Below are positions 10,765-25,331 of a stretch of 26,690 bases of DNA, piece by piece. Position 1 is the stretch's first letter. Each line of letters begins with the position of its first letter. The position numbers and the translations under genes are program-made. Source of the stretch: Carex sylvatica (taxonomy: Eukaryota; Streptophyta; Magnoliopsida; Poales; Cyperaceae); contig CAXKVR010000492.1 in the NCBI GenBank assembly GCA_964058845.1, positions 1 through 26,690 of the forward strand. The letters are read 5' to 3'. Below the pieces are notes generated by a model. The model did not search any database and had not been told where the DNA came from. It saw only the letters and a list, made by a program, of their open reading frames with translations.

Positions 10765-12175
10765 AAGTTGCGCACGAGGATCACATTCTGAGTTCCGATA
10801 TACGAGTAATACTAAGGTACCTGACCATGTAGAATACCCTAAGCCCGACCAAAATTGTTTAAGATTTCTGTCAGATTAAAATGAACGACTCAGATCTCAT
10901 TCTACTCGCTCAGGTATTGCACTAGATTTGAATTACCGAATCTCATTCTATTCGCTCAGGTGTTCCTAAGGTACTGACCGTGAATAAGCCGGACCAAAAT
11001 ATTTCGAAATTCGTATCAGAATAAAATAAATGACTTAGATCTCATTCTATGTATAGTGACGAATAAATAGTTTGGATTCGATTTGATAAAATTAAAAATT
11101 TGTGATTTAGGTATAATACGAGTGTAATTCAAAAACGATCCGGTAGAATAAAGAGGCACTAAAAAAACCAAAAAAAAAAAAACGCTTAGTGAATGATTTT
11201 CATGTCTCAGTTATTTGTTTGTGGAGAAAAGACGTGATTCAAGCAAAAAAAAAAAAAAAAACTTTTTCATCTGACCAGGAGTGGTCTCAGGATTCCTGCT
11301 TGCAGTGCACATGGGAAACTGAAAAAAAAAACAGTTATTGCTATAGTAACAAACAAAAAGTTCAGATTCAGTTCGACGGATTTAAAAATTTATGATTCAG
11401 ATATAATTCAGAAATAATTCGATACAATAAGAAAAAAAAAAACTCCAAAAAGACTACAAAAAAGAAAATCTCTAAAAAAACCCAATAAAAAAAATTGGGA
11501 TTTTTTTAGCATTTTGTTTGTGAATATATATATATATTTTTATTTTATTAAGAATTCGGCTCTAAAAAGTAAAAAAAAAAAAAAATTAAACACAAATAAA
11601 ATGCAAATAAATCACGAGTCTTATTACTATGATTATTAGTCACAATTATTGTAAGATTTGTTAAACCAAAAGGTAGTTTATCAAAAGGAAAAAAGTCCGG
11701 AGGTTTGTCCATAAATACGCGAATTACCATTTTATACACGAATCATTCGCAAATCACTCGCCAATATTATTACTTTGTTTGTACGCAGACAGGCATTGCA
11801 CTGGAAAAAAAACTCTCGGAACAAAGTTGCGCACGAGGATCTCATTCTGAGATCCGAAATCTGAGTTAACATTGCCAAGTACCTGACCATGTAGAATACT
11901 CTAAACCGATAGCTAAATATTTCGAGATTCGTGCCAGATTAAAACAAAGGCTTAGATGTACTCCGTCAGGTATTTCACTGATATGAACTCCCAAGTATCA
12001 CGCTTCTGAGTTCCGAAATACGAGTCAGTATTCCTAATTACCTGACCATGACGAATACTCTAAGGTCTAAGCCCGACCAAAATTATTTGAGATTCGTGCC
12101 AGATTAATACAAACGACTCAGATCTCATTGTACTCCGTCAGGTATTGCACTGGATCTGAAGTCCCGAAATATCTC
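10765..12175 (+). repeat. degenerate repeat array upstream of TatA
   Basis: Diverged units recur at about 10765-10955, 10956-11050, 11821-11985 and 11986-12175. Shared words are CAAAGTTGCGCACGAGGATC (10765 and 11821), TACCTGACCATG, AAGCCCGACCAAAATT, AGATTCGTGCCAGATTAA, GACTCAGATCTCATT and TCAGGTATTGCACT. A second motif class (GATTNAGNTATAAT and AATTCGATACAATAAG-like words) lies between them at about 11055-11170 and 11350-11450. The last unit ends about 70 bp before the TatA start codon. The array codes for nothing I recognise; I cannot tell a satellite from a subterminal repeat of an unrecognised transposon. Confidence 0.75.
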
Positions 12176-12245
12176 ATTTGTGAACCCAAACCAGTAAACA
12201 ACGCCACACTATCCAAATCAAGTCAAAGAGAAGAAACCCCAAGAA

Positions 12246-13222
12246 ATGGAGATAGCTTGCTGCTCCACCTCTCCAGTCGCCGCCTCTTTGCTCCTGAGCA
12301 GGAGCAAACGCTCCTCTGTCGCAACCCATGCTTCGCTCTCTTTCACTTCCAGGCGGGCCCCACAGGCGCCACCGCTAGTCTCCGTTTCCAGGCCACGCCG
12401 GACCAGATCGCCGGCGCTGAAGTGCAAGTGTTTCTTCGGATTGGGTGTGCCTGAGTTGGTGGTGATTGCTGGTGTGGCGGCACTTGTCTTTGGCCCAAAA
12501 AAGTTGCCGGAGATCGGCCGGAACATCGGCAAGACTGTCAAGGGTTTTCAACAGGTAGTATTTACTGAATACTGTTATTTAGATCTGAGAATGAAATTTA
12601 TTTTGGCAATTTTGACTAATTAGCAAGAATTGAACAAGCAAGCAAGGAACTTTTGTGTAGCCTTGTCCTAATTTCCTATTTGAAAGCATCAATTATGGTG
12701 GGGTTGAGATGTCATTGATTAAACTCTTTCAAATGAGTTCATGGTAAAAATTATAATTCACAGTTTTGACATGAATGCCTATATATGAGTAGAACTAGGG
12801 TGTTCTTAAGTTCACCAAGCCCTTTGGTGAACTCAAGTTTAAAATCCGTCGGTTTCAAATGACGAATCCGAACCGTTGAAACCTGCCTATCTTATGAGTG
12901 ATGCGTCTACATGTGAACATTTTAAACATTCGAATTAATTTAGTATAAAGTAAAACGGTCAAAAAATGTTCAAAAAAATGAATGCATTAAAATTAATTTA
13001 TTAACCTTCTAATTTTGACTGATTGACTTTATACTATATTAATTTGAATGTTCAAAAAAATGAATGCATTAAAATTAATTTATTAACCTTCAAAAAATGA
13101 ATGCATTACTCATAAGATAGGCAGATTTCAACGGTTCGGATTCGTCATTTGAAGTCGATTTGACGGGTTTTAGACTTGAGTTCACCAAAGAACTTGGTGA
13201 ACTTAAGAACACCCTAGTTCTG

Positions 13223-13258
<36 letters not shown>

Positions 13259-13865
13259 TACATACATAATCATGGTGTATATACTATAAACTTACAATAT
13301 CATGATGTTATGGGTAGCTAAAGAAATTTTCTCTAACATTTTTATAAATACACCTCTGTCAAATTCTCAATATCAGATTGTTGAAATTGATAACAGAGTT
13401 GTTGAAAGGGGGCAAATTAATGTGCACCCTGCAAAATTTAATACAGAAAAGAAATATGTACCCTACAAAATTAAATGTATCATTTATGCCCCTTTCCAGT
13501 TTACTTGAAGAAATCCCCTATTTTCCCCTCGTTGCCAGAGTCACTCTGTAAAAAGTAGATTTGGTTGTATAATGTTTCACTGTGGTTTGAGATATATATC
13601 ATTTATCAGGGATTTATATGGAATTTTGATCCTTCCGGAATGTCAGAATAGGTACATTTGCTTCTAGCCTCCTATTATCTTTGAATTTTTTTTTTTTTAT
13701 CTGACAACTCTCTTGCATTTGTTTTAGGCTGCAAAAGAGTTCGAGACGGAATTGAAGCAACCACCCTCTGACAGCGGGGCCCCTCCACCAGAGAAACCAC
13801 AAGCAGTTGTTGGTGGCGAGCCAAAGAAGGAACTGGAGACATCCAGTAACAAAGAAAGTGCGTGA
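12246..13865 (+). CDS. TATA: chloroplast Sec-independent (Tat) translocase subunit TatA/Tha4
   Basis: Exon 1 is 12246-12554 and exon 2 is 13728-13865; the donor CAG/GTAGTA and acceptor TTTTAG/GCT give a phase-0 intron and a 148-aa protein. Residues 1 to about 60 are rich in Ser, Arg and Ala with few acidic residues, as in a chloroplast transit peptide. The mature part starts near CFFGLGVPELVVIAGVAALV: one membrane helix (about 67-82) with the conserved glutamate E70, the FGP hinge (82-84), then the amphipathic helix KKLPEIGRNIGKTVKGFQQ running into AAKEFETEL, and a proline- and acid-rich stromal tail. Tha4 oligomerises with Hcf106 and cpTatC to move folded proteins across the thylakoid membrane using the proton gradient. 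The single N-terminal helix and short tail favour Tha4 over Hcf106. It is convergent with the complex I gene, and a foldback MITE occupies its intron. Confidence 0.95.
12787..13225. mobile_element. 439-bp foldback MITE in the TatA intron
   Basis: The ends are GAGTAGAACTAGGGTGTTCT and its near-complement. The inverted arms are about 120 bp (12787-12908 and 13103-13225) and contain AAGTTCACCAAG, CGAATCCGAACCGTTGAAA and CTATCTTATGAGT. Between the arms is an 82-bp-spaced direct repeat containing TTCAAAAAAATGAATGCATT (12966-13009 and 13048-13091), plus a third partial copy at 13089-13108. Both sides are TA-rich, so a target duplication cannot be read clearly. The GAG ends and long arms suggest the Mutator type. 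Confidence 0.82.
13226..13253. repeat. (AT)n microsatellite
   Basis: This uninterrupted AT dinucleotide run abuts the right end of the intronic foldback element. Confidence 0.9.
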
Positions 13866-14908
13866 AAGAAAAGTTAAAAGAAATTGCAGTTAGTTTCATC
13901 TGATATTTAATAATGTGCTTCTGTCTTCGTGTTTTTTGAGACCGGAAATTAGTGTAATCATGCAAAAGTACATTGTAGCTTTTACAAGCTTGTTGTTTTT
14001 ATTTTGTTAGAAAGATGTTTGCTCTTGTATTTTGGTATCTTGCACAATTTTTTAAGTGATTAAAAACGTTAATACATAAAAAGGGAGGAAAATCACAAAG
14101 TATATAAATTGACACCAATTATAACAAATCACAATTAAGCGTAAAGGTGATTCCATGAGAGTCTTTAAGTTTTTCATTTCATTTTGCTGTATATATAGAA
14201 CAGTTTATGTTTCTCCAGTTGCAAAAGAATAGATGTAAAATCAAATTATATGTGATATTGATTTCTCCAAATTGGACTTGTATCCTAGTTGCAACCTGGA
14301 TCTGAATTTGGCAAATTATTAGATGAAGTATGCTTTGATACCACACTATGAATAAAGAATCATTGTTATATCGATTTCAGAAATGCAATTTTGAGATTTC
14401 GTTCGTATCAAAATTTAACATATTTTCTCAAGGCAAAAAATTAATGGTCAAGCTTCTTTATGCTGCTTGCCTTATTTACTGAAGATAATATTATATGCAT
14501 AGTTTAAAAGTGTAATTTAAAATGGTAACTGTGACTGTGAACATGATATATGTGAGCAAATATCGTGTTCACATAAAATGTATCTCAATTTATAAAAACA
14601 ATAGTGCAAAATAAATTCCAATTCTGTCACTAAACTAGGAAACATTGCAAATCCACATCATATTTCAGTGAAATTTGCTCGAGTAAAACTTTTCAAGGAA
14701 CACACAACAAAAAAACCTTCTTAAAAGATGATAAATGGGATAAATTTAAAAACATGATAAATACCTTTTTTTAACAGGAAATAAACAAGCTAAAAAAAAC
14801 TATCCTCAGAATTGAGCAGTAAAGAAGCGCTCAAAAATTGGGTTTGTACGGTCATCTCAAACCAAGATGAGTTCTCATTATTTAATTATTGTAAATTCAC
14901 GTTTGAAT
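13866..14908. other. convergent intergenic region between TatA and the complex I gene
   Basis: This must contain both 3'UTRs, since the genes point toward each other. I cannot assign the poly(A) sites; A-rich candidates lie at about 14060-14090 for TatA. No gene, foldback element or RNA gene was seen. Confidence 0.5.
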
Positions 14909-19899
<4,991 letters not shown>

Positions 19900-19903
19900 C
19901 GTC

Positions 19904-19934
19904 AGAGCGAGCGCGAGAGAGAGAGAGAGAAAGG
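19904..19934 (-). promoter_or_regulatory. GA/CT-repeat 5' leader of the complex I gene
   Basis: On the minus strand a CT-repeat lies directly upstream of the start codon (plus strand: GAGCGAGCGCGAGAGAGAGA). CT/GA-rich leaders are common in plant housekeeping genes. I cannot place the transcription start, and no TATA box stands out. Confidence 0.45.
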
Positions 19935-19969
19935 TGATTAGACGAGCTTCGGCACTGGTTTAATGGTTT

Positions 19970-20358
19970 TGCGACGGAGAGGGGAAATCAGCGAAGCATT
20001 GTCCTCTGAGGTAACAGAATATATTTTTTTTTATTCTGACCGTCCGATTAGCACCAGGCTAATCCGGCCTTAGGTAGAAAGCACATGATACTTTAATATT
20101 CGTGCTGATTCTGATCGGACGGTCTCAATCTATTACCTTAGGTTAATTATATTAATTCATGAGAGAGAATTTCTGCGACGGAGGGGTAAATCAACGAGGC
20201 CATATAAGTAACAGACTATTTCTGTTTAGATCCAGACCGTCCAATTAGGATCCGGTCCAATCTGGCCGTAGGTTAAATCCACGGGAATCCTTTAATATTC
20301 GTGCTGATTCTGATCGGACGGTCTGGATATATTACTTTACCTTAGGTTATATGAATTC
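19970..20358. repeat. tandem duplication of a MITE-containing unit, 204-bp offset, next to the complex I promoter
   Basis: Unit A (19970-20173) and unit B (20174-20358) both begin TGCGACGGAG, then AAATCANCGAGG-like sequence. Both contain GACCGTCCNATTAG, then CTTTAATATTCGTGCTGATT and CTGATCGGACGGTCT, and end ACCTTAGGTTA. Within each unit GACCGTCC and GGACGGTC form a hairpin of about 110-140 bp, so each unit carries a small foldback element plus flanking DNA. Unit A begins about 70 bp upstream of the complex I start codon. A related diverged hairpin is at 23849-23985. Confidence 0.85.
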
Positions 20359-20375
20359 CATCGAGAATATGATTA

Positions 20376-20585
20376 GAGTCGGAGTAGGTCCGATGCCCAT
20401 TGGACCTACTTTGGTTCGATGGGTGTTGTGACTATCCAATTGCATTAAGATTCGTGTACTCTGTATTAAAATCCGTGCGAGTCTTTATCAATTTCCGTGC
20501 GCACAAATTTAATGCTGATCGTACGGTGATAGAGCCCATTGAACCTAAAAGTAGGTCCAATGGGCATCGGACCTACTCCTATCTC
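20376..20585. mobile_element. 210-bp Mutator-type MITE
   Basis: The exact 10-bp target duplication AATATGATTA lies at 20366-20375 and 20586-20595. The inverted ends of about 50 bp contain GGAGTAGGTCCGATGCCCAT then TGGACCTACTTT and their complement. The ends begin GAG and finish CTC, like the other Mutator-type elements here. The open frame at 20400-20672 is a by-product of the element and not a gene. Confidence 0.9.
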
Positions 20586-20595
20586 AATATGATTA

Positions 20596-21218
20596 CGGGT
20601 CGGAAGGCGATTGTCATTGAAAGTGGGTCCCGAATGACAGTGAGAATACATACGGAGGCTGCTCGAACATAAAAGAAAACGCTATTAAATTCTGAAGCAA
20701 GTGTGCTTTGCCCCCTCTGAAAAAAGTTATATATATGGGAGTCCTCTATTTTGTTCAACCGTTCATTGAGTGAAATAATATTCCTTATAATGGTACAGAG
20801 AGCTTAATGGGTTAATTCGGTAAAATTTTATATACAATAGTTTAATATACATATATGAAATTTTTTTAATGCATGCTAATTAAATCACTGAAACTGATAC
20901 TTTTTAAAGATAAATCACTGAAAATGATAATGCAAACTTCACTGAAGATTGCATATTAATCTTCAACATTCACCATTAATTCTTGATCACTTTCTAATGG
21001 TTTGGTCCTGCAATCAATAAGTACATATTGATCAATGTACCATACATATATCTTTTTTTTTGTGTTATTAAAAATTAAATGAAAAAAAAACATTAATTAG
21101 GAACAAATAAAAAAGATCATTAGTGATATTCAATTGACTACCTTAATTAAACCAAGCACTTGCAGTACTTGGGTATCCAGTGGCAAACACAATAGTTTTG
21201 AAGTGAAGTGCTTCTTTA
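20596..21218. other. intergenic DNA, no gene seen
   Basis: AT-rich sequence with two short direct repeats of AAATCACTGAAA at about 20883 and 20911. No gene or RNA gene was recognised. Confidence 0.5.
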
Positions 21219-21366
21219 GGGCCTGTTCGGCTGAACCGTTGGAATGAAAATAGAAATAGGAATACAAAATTTTTGAACTGATAATTATTGTTCACGTGGG
21301 AAAAAAAAATTCAACCTGAGTCAATTTTTTATTTCCCACGTGAACAGTATGTCGCTGAACATGCCC
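21219..21366. mobile_element. 148-bp Tourist-like (PIF/Harbinger) MITE
   Basis: The ends are GGGCCTGTTCGGCTGAAC and GCTGAACATGCCC, inverted repeats of about 13 bp, flanked on both sides by TTA. GGGCCTGTT-type ends with a TTA/TAA duplication are the signature of Tourist MITEs. An inner stem pairs TTCACGTGGGAAA with TTTCCCACGTGAA, so each copy carries a CACGTG palindrome (G-box core). Confidence 0.8.
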
Positions 21367-21530
21367 TTACAATGTGCTATGTGCACCTATCAAATTAATT
21401 TCATTTATCATTTGTTATCTAAAGTTAGAGAATATTAAAAAAAAAAGGGCTTCAAGGGACATTGATCATTATATTTACATGGCTCACTGAGATTGTCGCC
21501 GTGGCACCACGAGTGTCAAGATCATGTGCT

Positions 21531-22120
21531 ATCTCTATTCTCGACTTGAAGTCAGAATAGTGCAAAACCTCTCCATTCTAATTACCCAATCCATGGAGAT
21601 CTGGAATTAATTAATATAACCCATGGAGTTCTCTCCAGAGAGGCCACTACCATGATTTGCAAGGTAGTTTGTTTCATTTATGATATTTGTTGGCTTAATT
21701 GTTTTTGTTCTTGTATGATGCAACCGATTCAATATTCATAAGATTTATATCGAACTGAATTGCATAATTATCAAGGTACCTTACGAAATCATCTTTCGGT
21801 ATAAAACATAGGCATTTCTCTATACCAAAAGATGATTTCATAAGGTACCTTGATGACTATGCACTTCATTTCGGTATAAATTTTATTTATCATATATATG
21901 AATGTTGAATCAGTTGCATGTATATATGATGAACAAGAACAAAAATGAAAAATTAAGGTAACAAATACTATAACAAATGAAACAAACAACTACTAGTGCA
22001 CGTGGCCTCTTGGAGAGAACTCCATGGGTTGTATTAAGTATTAACTCTATATCTCCCTGGTTTGGGTAGCTTGAATGGAGAGGTTCTGCACTCTTCTGAC
22101 TTCAAGTCGGGAATGGAGAT
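21531..22120. repeat. 590-bp near-perfect inverted duplication (long hairpin)
   Basis: The left arm (21531-21804) pairs with the right arm (21821-22120) around a 16-base loop. Paired landmarks are GACTTGAAGTCAGAA near 21543 with TTCTGACTTCAAGTC near 22094; CCCATGGAGTTCTCTCCA near 21621 with its complement at 22012-22029; and TCAAGGTACCTTANGAAATC near 21772 with its complement near 21835. The innermost stem is GGTATA/TATACC. The loop sequence ACATAGGCATTTCTCTA recurs directly at 22123-22139, just outside the right arm. A transcript from either strand would form a duplex of about 270-290 bp. No MITE-like ends or target duplication were found. Confidence 0.88.
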
Positions 22121-22482
22121 AAACATAGGCATTTCTCTAGGAAATGCCATGTACGGTAGCTGGAAAAATTGTTTGACGAGGTCATAGTTAGTAGTAGTTG
22201 GAGCCGGACATGCTACTGGCAGTAGCTGCATGTTTGACGAGGTGCAGTTTAAGTCGATCATAAGCCCTCTTTTTCTATAACGACCATATGCAATCGCCCT
22301 TCTCCAGAACAATCAAGGGAATCAAAAGCATGAACAAACATGCTGCTACTGCAGGCCAGTTGGTCCTCCAACTAACAATTAATGGTTTTAAAGACAGAGT
22401 AGTTTCTCTTTCTATATATACCTTATTGTTTCTGTATTTCTTAATATGTGATCTTTGCTTATGGATGTCTCTATTTATTTCA

Positions 22483-22803
22483 AAGAAAAGTGTGTTATAC
22501 GTCCATTAAAGTAACTCTTATTTACATTTGCAGGTTTACGAAGGATTAGGTAAATAAAAACAAGAAATATATCCCGCTAACGTACATATGACACTTTAGG
22601 ACAACCCAATCATATGTACTTCTTATTATCTTCGGTTTCCTCTTTGCTTTATTAACGTCTTTTATATCATACGTAAGCGACTCGAATAGTTCCATAATGC
22701 TTTTGGGGGTCCCTAGTTGTTTCATAGAAAAGTGTGTTATATGTCCGTTAAAGTAACTCTTATTTACATTTGTAGGTTTGCGAAGGATTAGGTAAATAAA
22801 AAC
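22483..22803. repeat. 78-bp direct repeat, about 240 bp apart
   Basis: Units at 22483-22561 and about 22727-22803 share AGAAAAGTGTGTTATANGTC, TAAAGTAACTCTTATTTACA and GAAGGATTAGGTAAATAAAA with only a few mismatches. Each contains an acceptor-like pyrimidine run and AG followed by a short frame ending in TAA. Confidence 0.85.
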
Positions 22804-23228
22804 TCCCTGAATCTCCCTCCCTCCCTTATTTTTATTGATCAAGCTTAAACTTACAAGCAAGGTTTTTTCTTTTTATCTTAATTTTTAACAGAGACGCACC
22901 TCTGTTATTATATCTATGCTAGAAAGAAAAAAACAGCAACAATCATTCAGATATAGTAAATAAATATTAACTACCTATACATAGCTAAACATAACAAATA
23001 CAAAAGATAGTGATAGATTGCAATCTTCTGGAAATATCTTCTCTGGATCTTTGCGTATCAGCTTGCCAAATCCAACATCCACTAACATACATATGTAAGA
23101 TATCGTGTACTTCTTTAGGACTATCTAATCATAATTACAATGCTGATATGTAAGATATCGTGTACTTCTTATTGTCTTCGGTTTTCTTTTTGCTTTATTA
23201 ACGTCTTTTATACCATACAAAAGTGACT
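22598..23228. repeat. direct repeat of about 75 bp, 540-550 bp apart
   Basis: TGTACTTCTTATT then TCTTCGGTTT and TTTGCTTTATTAACGTCTTT occur at about 22615-22680 and 23160-23228. A shorter extra copy of ATATGTAAGATATCGTGTAC lies at about 23092-23112. Local segmental duplication is the simplest explanation. Confidence 0.75.
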
Positions 23229-24303
23229 TAGAGTTAATGGTTTCCTATGCTCTATGGCTACAGAAATTTGAATTTGAACGATGCAGAAGCTAGATAACAT
23301 ATATATTAAGGTTATATTATAGCTGTCCCTTGCATTACACAAAAAGTATGAACTTGTAGGTTAATATATGTTGTTATTTTTCTTATTTGGTTAGCTTTTT
23401 TTTTGTTCTATTTTTAGCACGCCATTCTTTAACAAACTCAAGCAGTTCGGCATTTGATTATGTCCAGATGACACATATAATCTCTACCTAACAATGCACA
23501 TAGCTACCATTCTTTCCATTTCACTTGTCCGCATCATCATCATTTGATATATTGATGACATCATGAGATTATCAATCGTAGCCTCGTAGGATAGCACATC
23601 AGTTTCAGAAATGGTTTCCTTTGCCTGAAAGCGCTGCTTGTAATCTTTTTTCTAAAGAAGAGATGCTACTCTCAACATCCAATTGTCATCTTCAATTTTA
23701 ATTTAATTTATAATAAAATAATTTTCTACAGAACACTCTTTAATGCGAGTACCATAAAATTTATAATAAAAATAATTTATAATCCTTTTTCTAAAAATAT
23801 ATAAAATCTCTACCTTACCAACCAAATCCGCATCCTCTGCATTAGCGTGTCGTTTGAGTCAATTTTTGGACCGTGCGATGATAATTTAGGTCAATCCGAT
23901 CCATGGCTATAACGCAGGAACCATTTAATATTAGTGCGGATTTAAATCAAACGGTTCAGATTTTAACTCAAAATTGGAGTTAAAAGCTGTGAGGATACAA
24001 ATTCCTACCAATCTCGGTCGGTATTGGATTTTTTACTTAATTGTAAAATCTATATGTAAAATCATTCCGTTATTTCTCTTGTGTTTTCCATTGTACTTCT
24101 AGTTTGGAAGATCAGAATATATATAAAAAAAAATTATATGGATTACTACAACGAGCCTAATGAATCTTTTCATCTAATAATAATATTTGATCAAACCATG
24201 CTGCAGCTCAATATATCTGATGAAAAACGTCACAGACACGAGTCAATAATATTTAAGCTAGCTATATCATGATCATCTTAGCATTTGGTTTGTAAATAAT
24301 ATT
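23229..24303. other. intergenic DNA with one MITE relic
   Basis: No gene was recognised. A decayed hairpin at about 23849-23985 shares TTTAATATTNGTGC and GGACCGT-type words with the 204-bp units near 20000 and is probably an old member of that small MITE family. The open frame at 24081-24272 is low complexity and has no domain. Confidence 0.45.
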
Positions 24304-24425
24304 TAGAACCCTTGTTTTATCATATACTATGGTGTCTCTATAGCACACTATTTCAAACTCTAGTTTTGTCATATACTATAATACCGCTATAGCGCGCTAT
24401 TTAGAACTCTAGCTTTGTCATATAG
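24304..24425. repeat. 49-bp tandem repeat derived from hAT-type ends
   Basis: Two and a half units of about 49 bp carry GAACYCTNGTTTTRTCATAT, then CTATAGCNCRCTATTT. The word CTATAGCGCGCTATTTAGAA is the same as the inner end of the hAT-type element at 1052-1860, so this is probably a relic of that family. Confidence 0.7.
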
Positions 24426-24678
24426 ACAAACCAGAGAACTTGACAACGGTGTTCTGGTTTAACTTATGTAGTGATAACTGAATAATATTCATATACCCAA
24501 TTCACAATAATGCTCTCACACTAATTTCATGCGCACATATAACAAACAATATTAGTATCACATTCTTGGTGACAAGTTTTGTTTATACACATACCAAACT
24601 ATCTATGACATTTTGAGATTTCCCAGCCCCATTAAATGAAATTATTTTATTTCCAGCCCTGGACTTTCCTGCTCCTCC

Positions 24679-24830
24679 TCCTCCTCCTACTACCACCACT
24701 ACCACGACTATCACGACTACCACGACTACGACTAGTACCAGTACCACGACTACCACCACTACTATGACTACCACTACTACGACTACCACTACTACCACTA
24801 CTAATACCACTACCACCACTATCATACATG
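24679..24830. repeat. imperfect trinucleotide microsatellite
   Basis: A (CTC)n block is followed by about 140 bp of interspersed ACT, ACC and ACG triplets. Open frames through it on the minus strand translate to poly-Val or Gly/Ser/Arg repeats and are not genes. Confidence 0.93.
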
Positions 24831-24954
24831 TTGAGCTTCGAATTACTAATAAGCACATTTCACTTCTCATACAACTCTACAGTTGAGCAAAAAATTTATG
24901 TCTTACCTACTATTTAGTAGCAACGCAACTTGCATTTTTTTTATTCTGAAAAAT

Positions 24955-25250
24955 GGTTTTGATCGATCTGTAGAATTTTGAAAATTCAAATATGGAGATC
25001 ATGTTAAACGGTTCGGATCGATCTGTAGAATTTTGAAAACTCAAATATTGAGTCGTTGTACAGAGGCTCTCTATGCTATGCATAGCACTGTAGCCAACTC
25101 CACCATCCAAAATAGTGATTTTGTACCTATCTTAAAAAATAGTAAAAAAATCTAAAAAATATATAAAATTTGGTCTCCAAGCACATTTTAATATGGAGAT
25201 CTTGTTGAGCAGTTCGAATCGACTATTCAGACTTTGAAATCTCAAAAACT
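24955..25250. mobile_element. broken fragments of a foldback MITE (E8)
   Basis: About 25105-25250 is a lone right arm of the E4-type element: TAGTGATTTTGTACCTATCT, then TTTGGTCTCCAAGCACATTT, then AATATGGAGATC. Its left partner is missing. Before it, 24959-25045 holds two copies of GATCGATCTGTAGAATTTTG around AATATGGAGATCATGTTAAA, which is also right-arm sequence. Deletion and local duplication of one or more elements explain this. Confidence 0.65.
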
Positions 25251-25299
25251 GACTTGTTATAACTTAGACTGAAATTATAACGTTATGACATTCGCCAGA

Positions 25300-25330
<31 letters not shown>

Positions 25331-25331
25331 A

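Larger units (their letters stand above)
12555..13727 (+). other. TatA intron
   Basis: This 1173-bp intron lies between codons 103 and 104. It holds the 439-bp foldback element at 12787-13225 and an (AT)n run at 13226-13253. Reading through the donor would add about 20 residues and stop at 12623, so retention would give a truncated protein without the stromal tail. Confidence 0.9.

Noticed and set aside
12128..12541. Open frames on both strands overlapping TatA exon 1 (12128-12454 plus, 12218-12541 minus)
   Set aside because: They are shadows of the GC-rich TatA exon. Only the frame starting at 12246 gives the Tat helix, FGP hinge and a consistent splice to exon 2.
20400..20672. 90-codon plus-strand frame and its antisense partner
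   Set aside because: Both lie mainly in the 210-bp MULE MITE; the coding look comes from its GC-richer inverted arms.
22034..22312. 92-codon minus-strand open frame beside and within the long hairpin
   Set aside because: Not recognised as any protein family. The part from 22034 to 22120 lies in the inverted duplication. It may be a remnant of the duplicated source, but I cannot support it as a gene.
24583..24870. Minus-strand open frames encoding poly-Val or Gly/Ser/Arg stretches
   Set aside because: They are translations of the trinucleotide microsatellite; there is no domain, and several frames are open at once.
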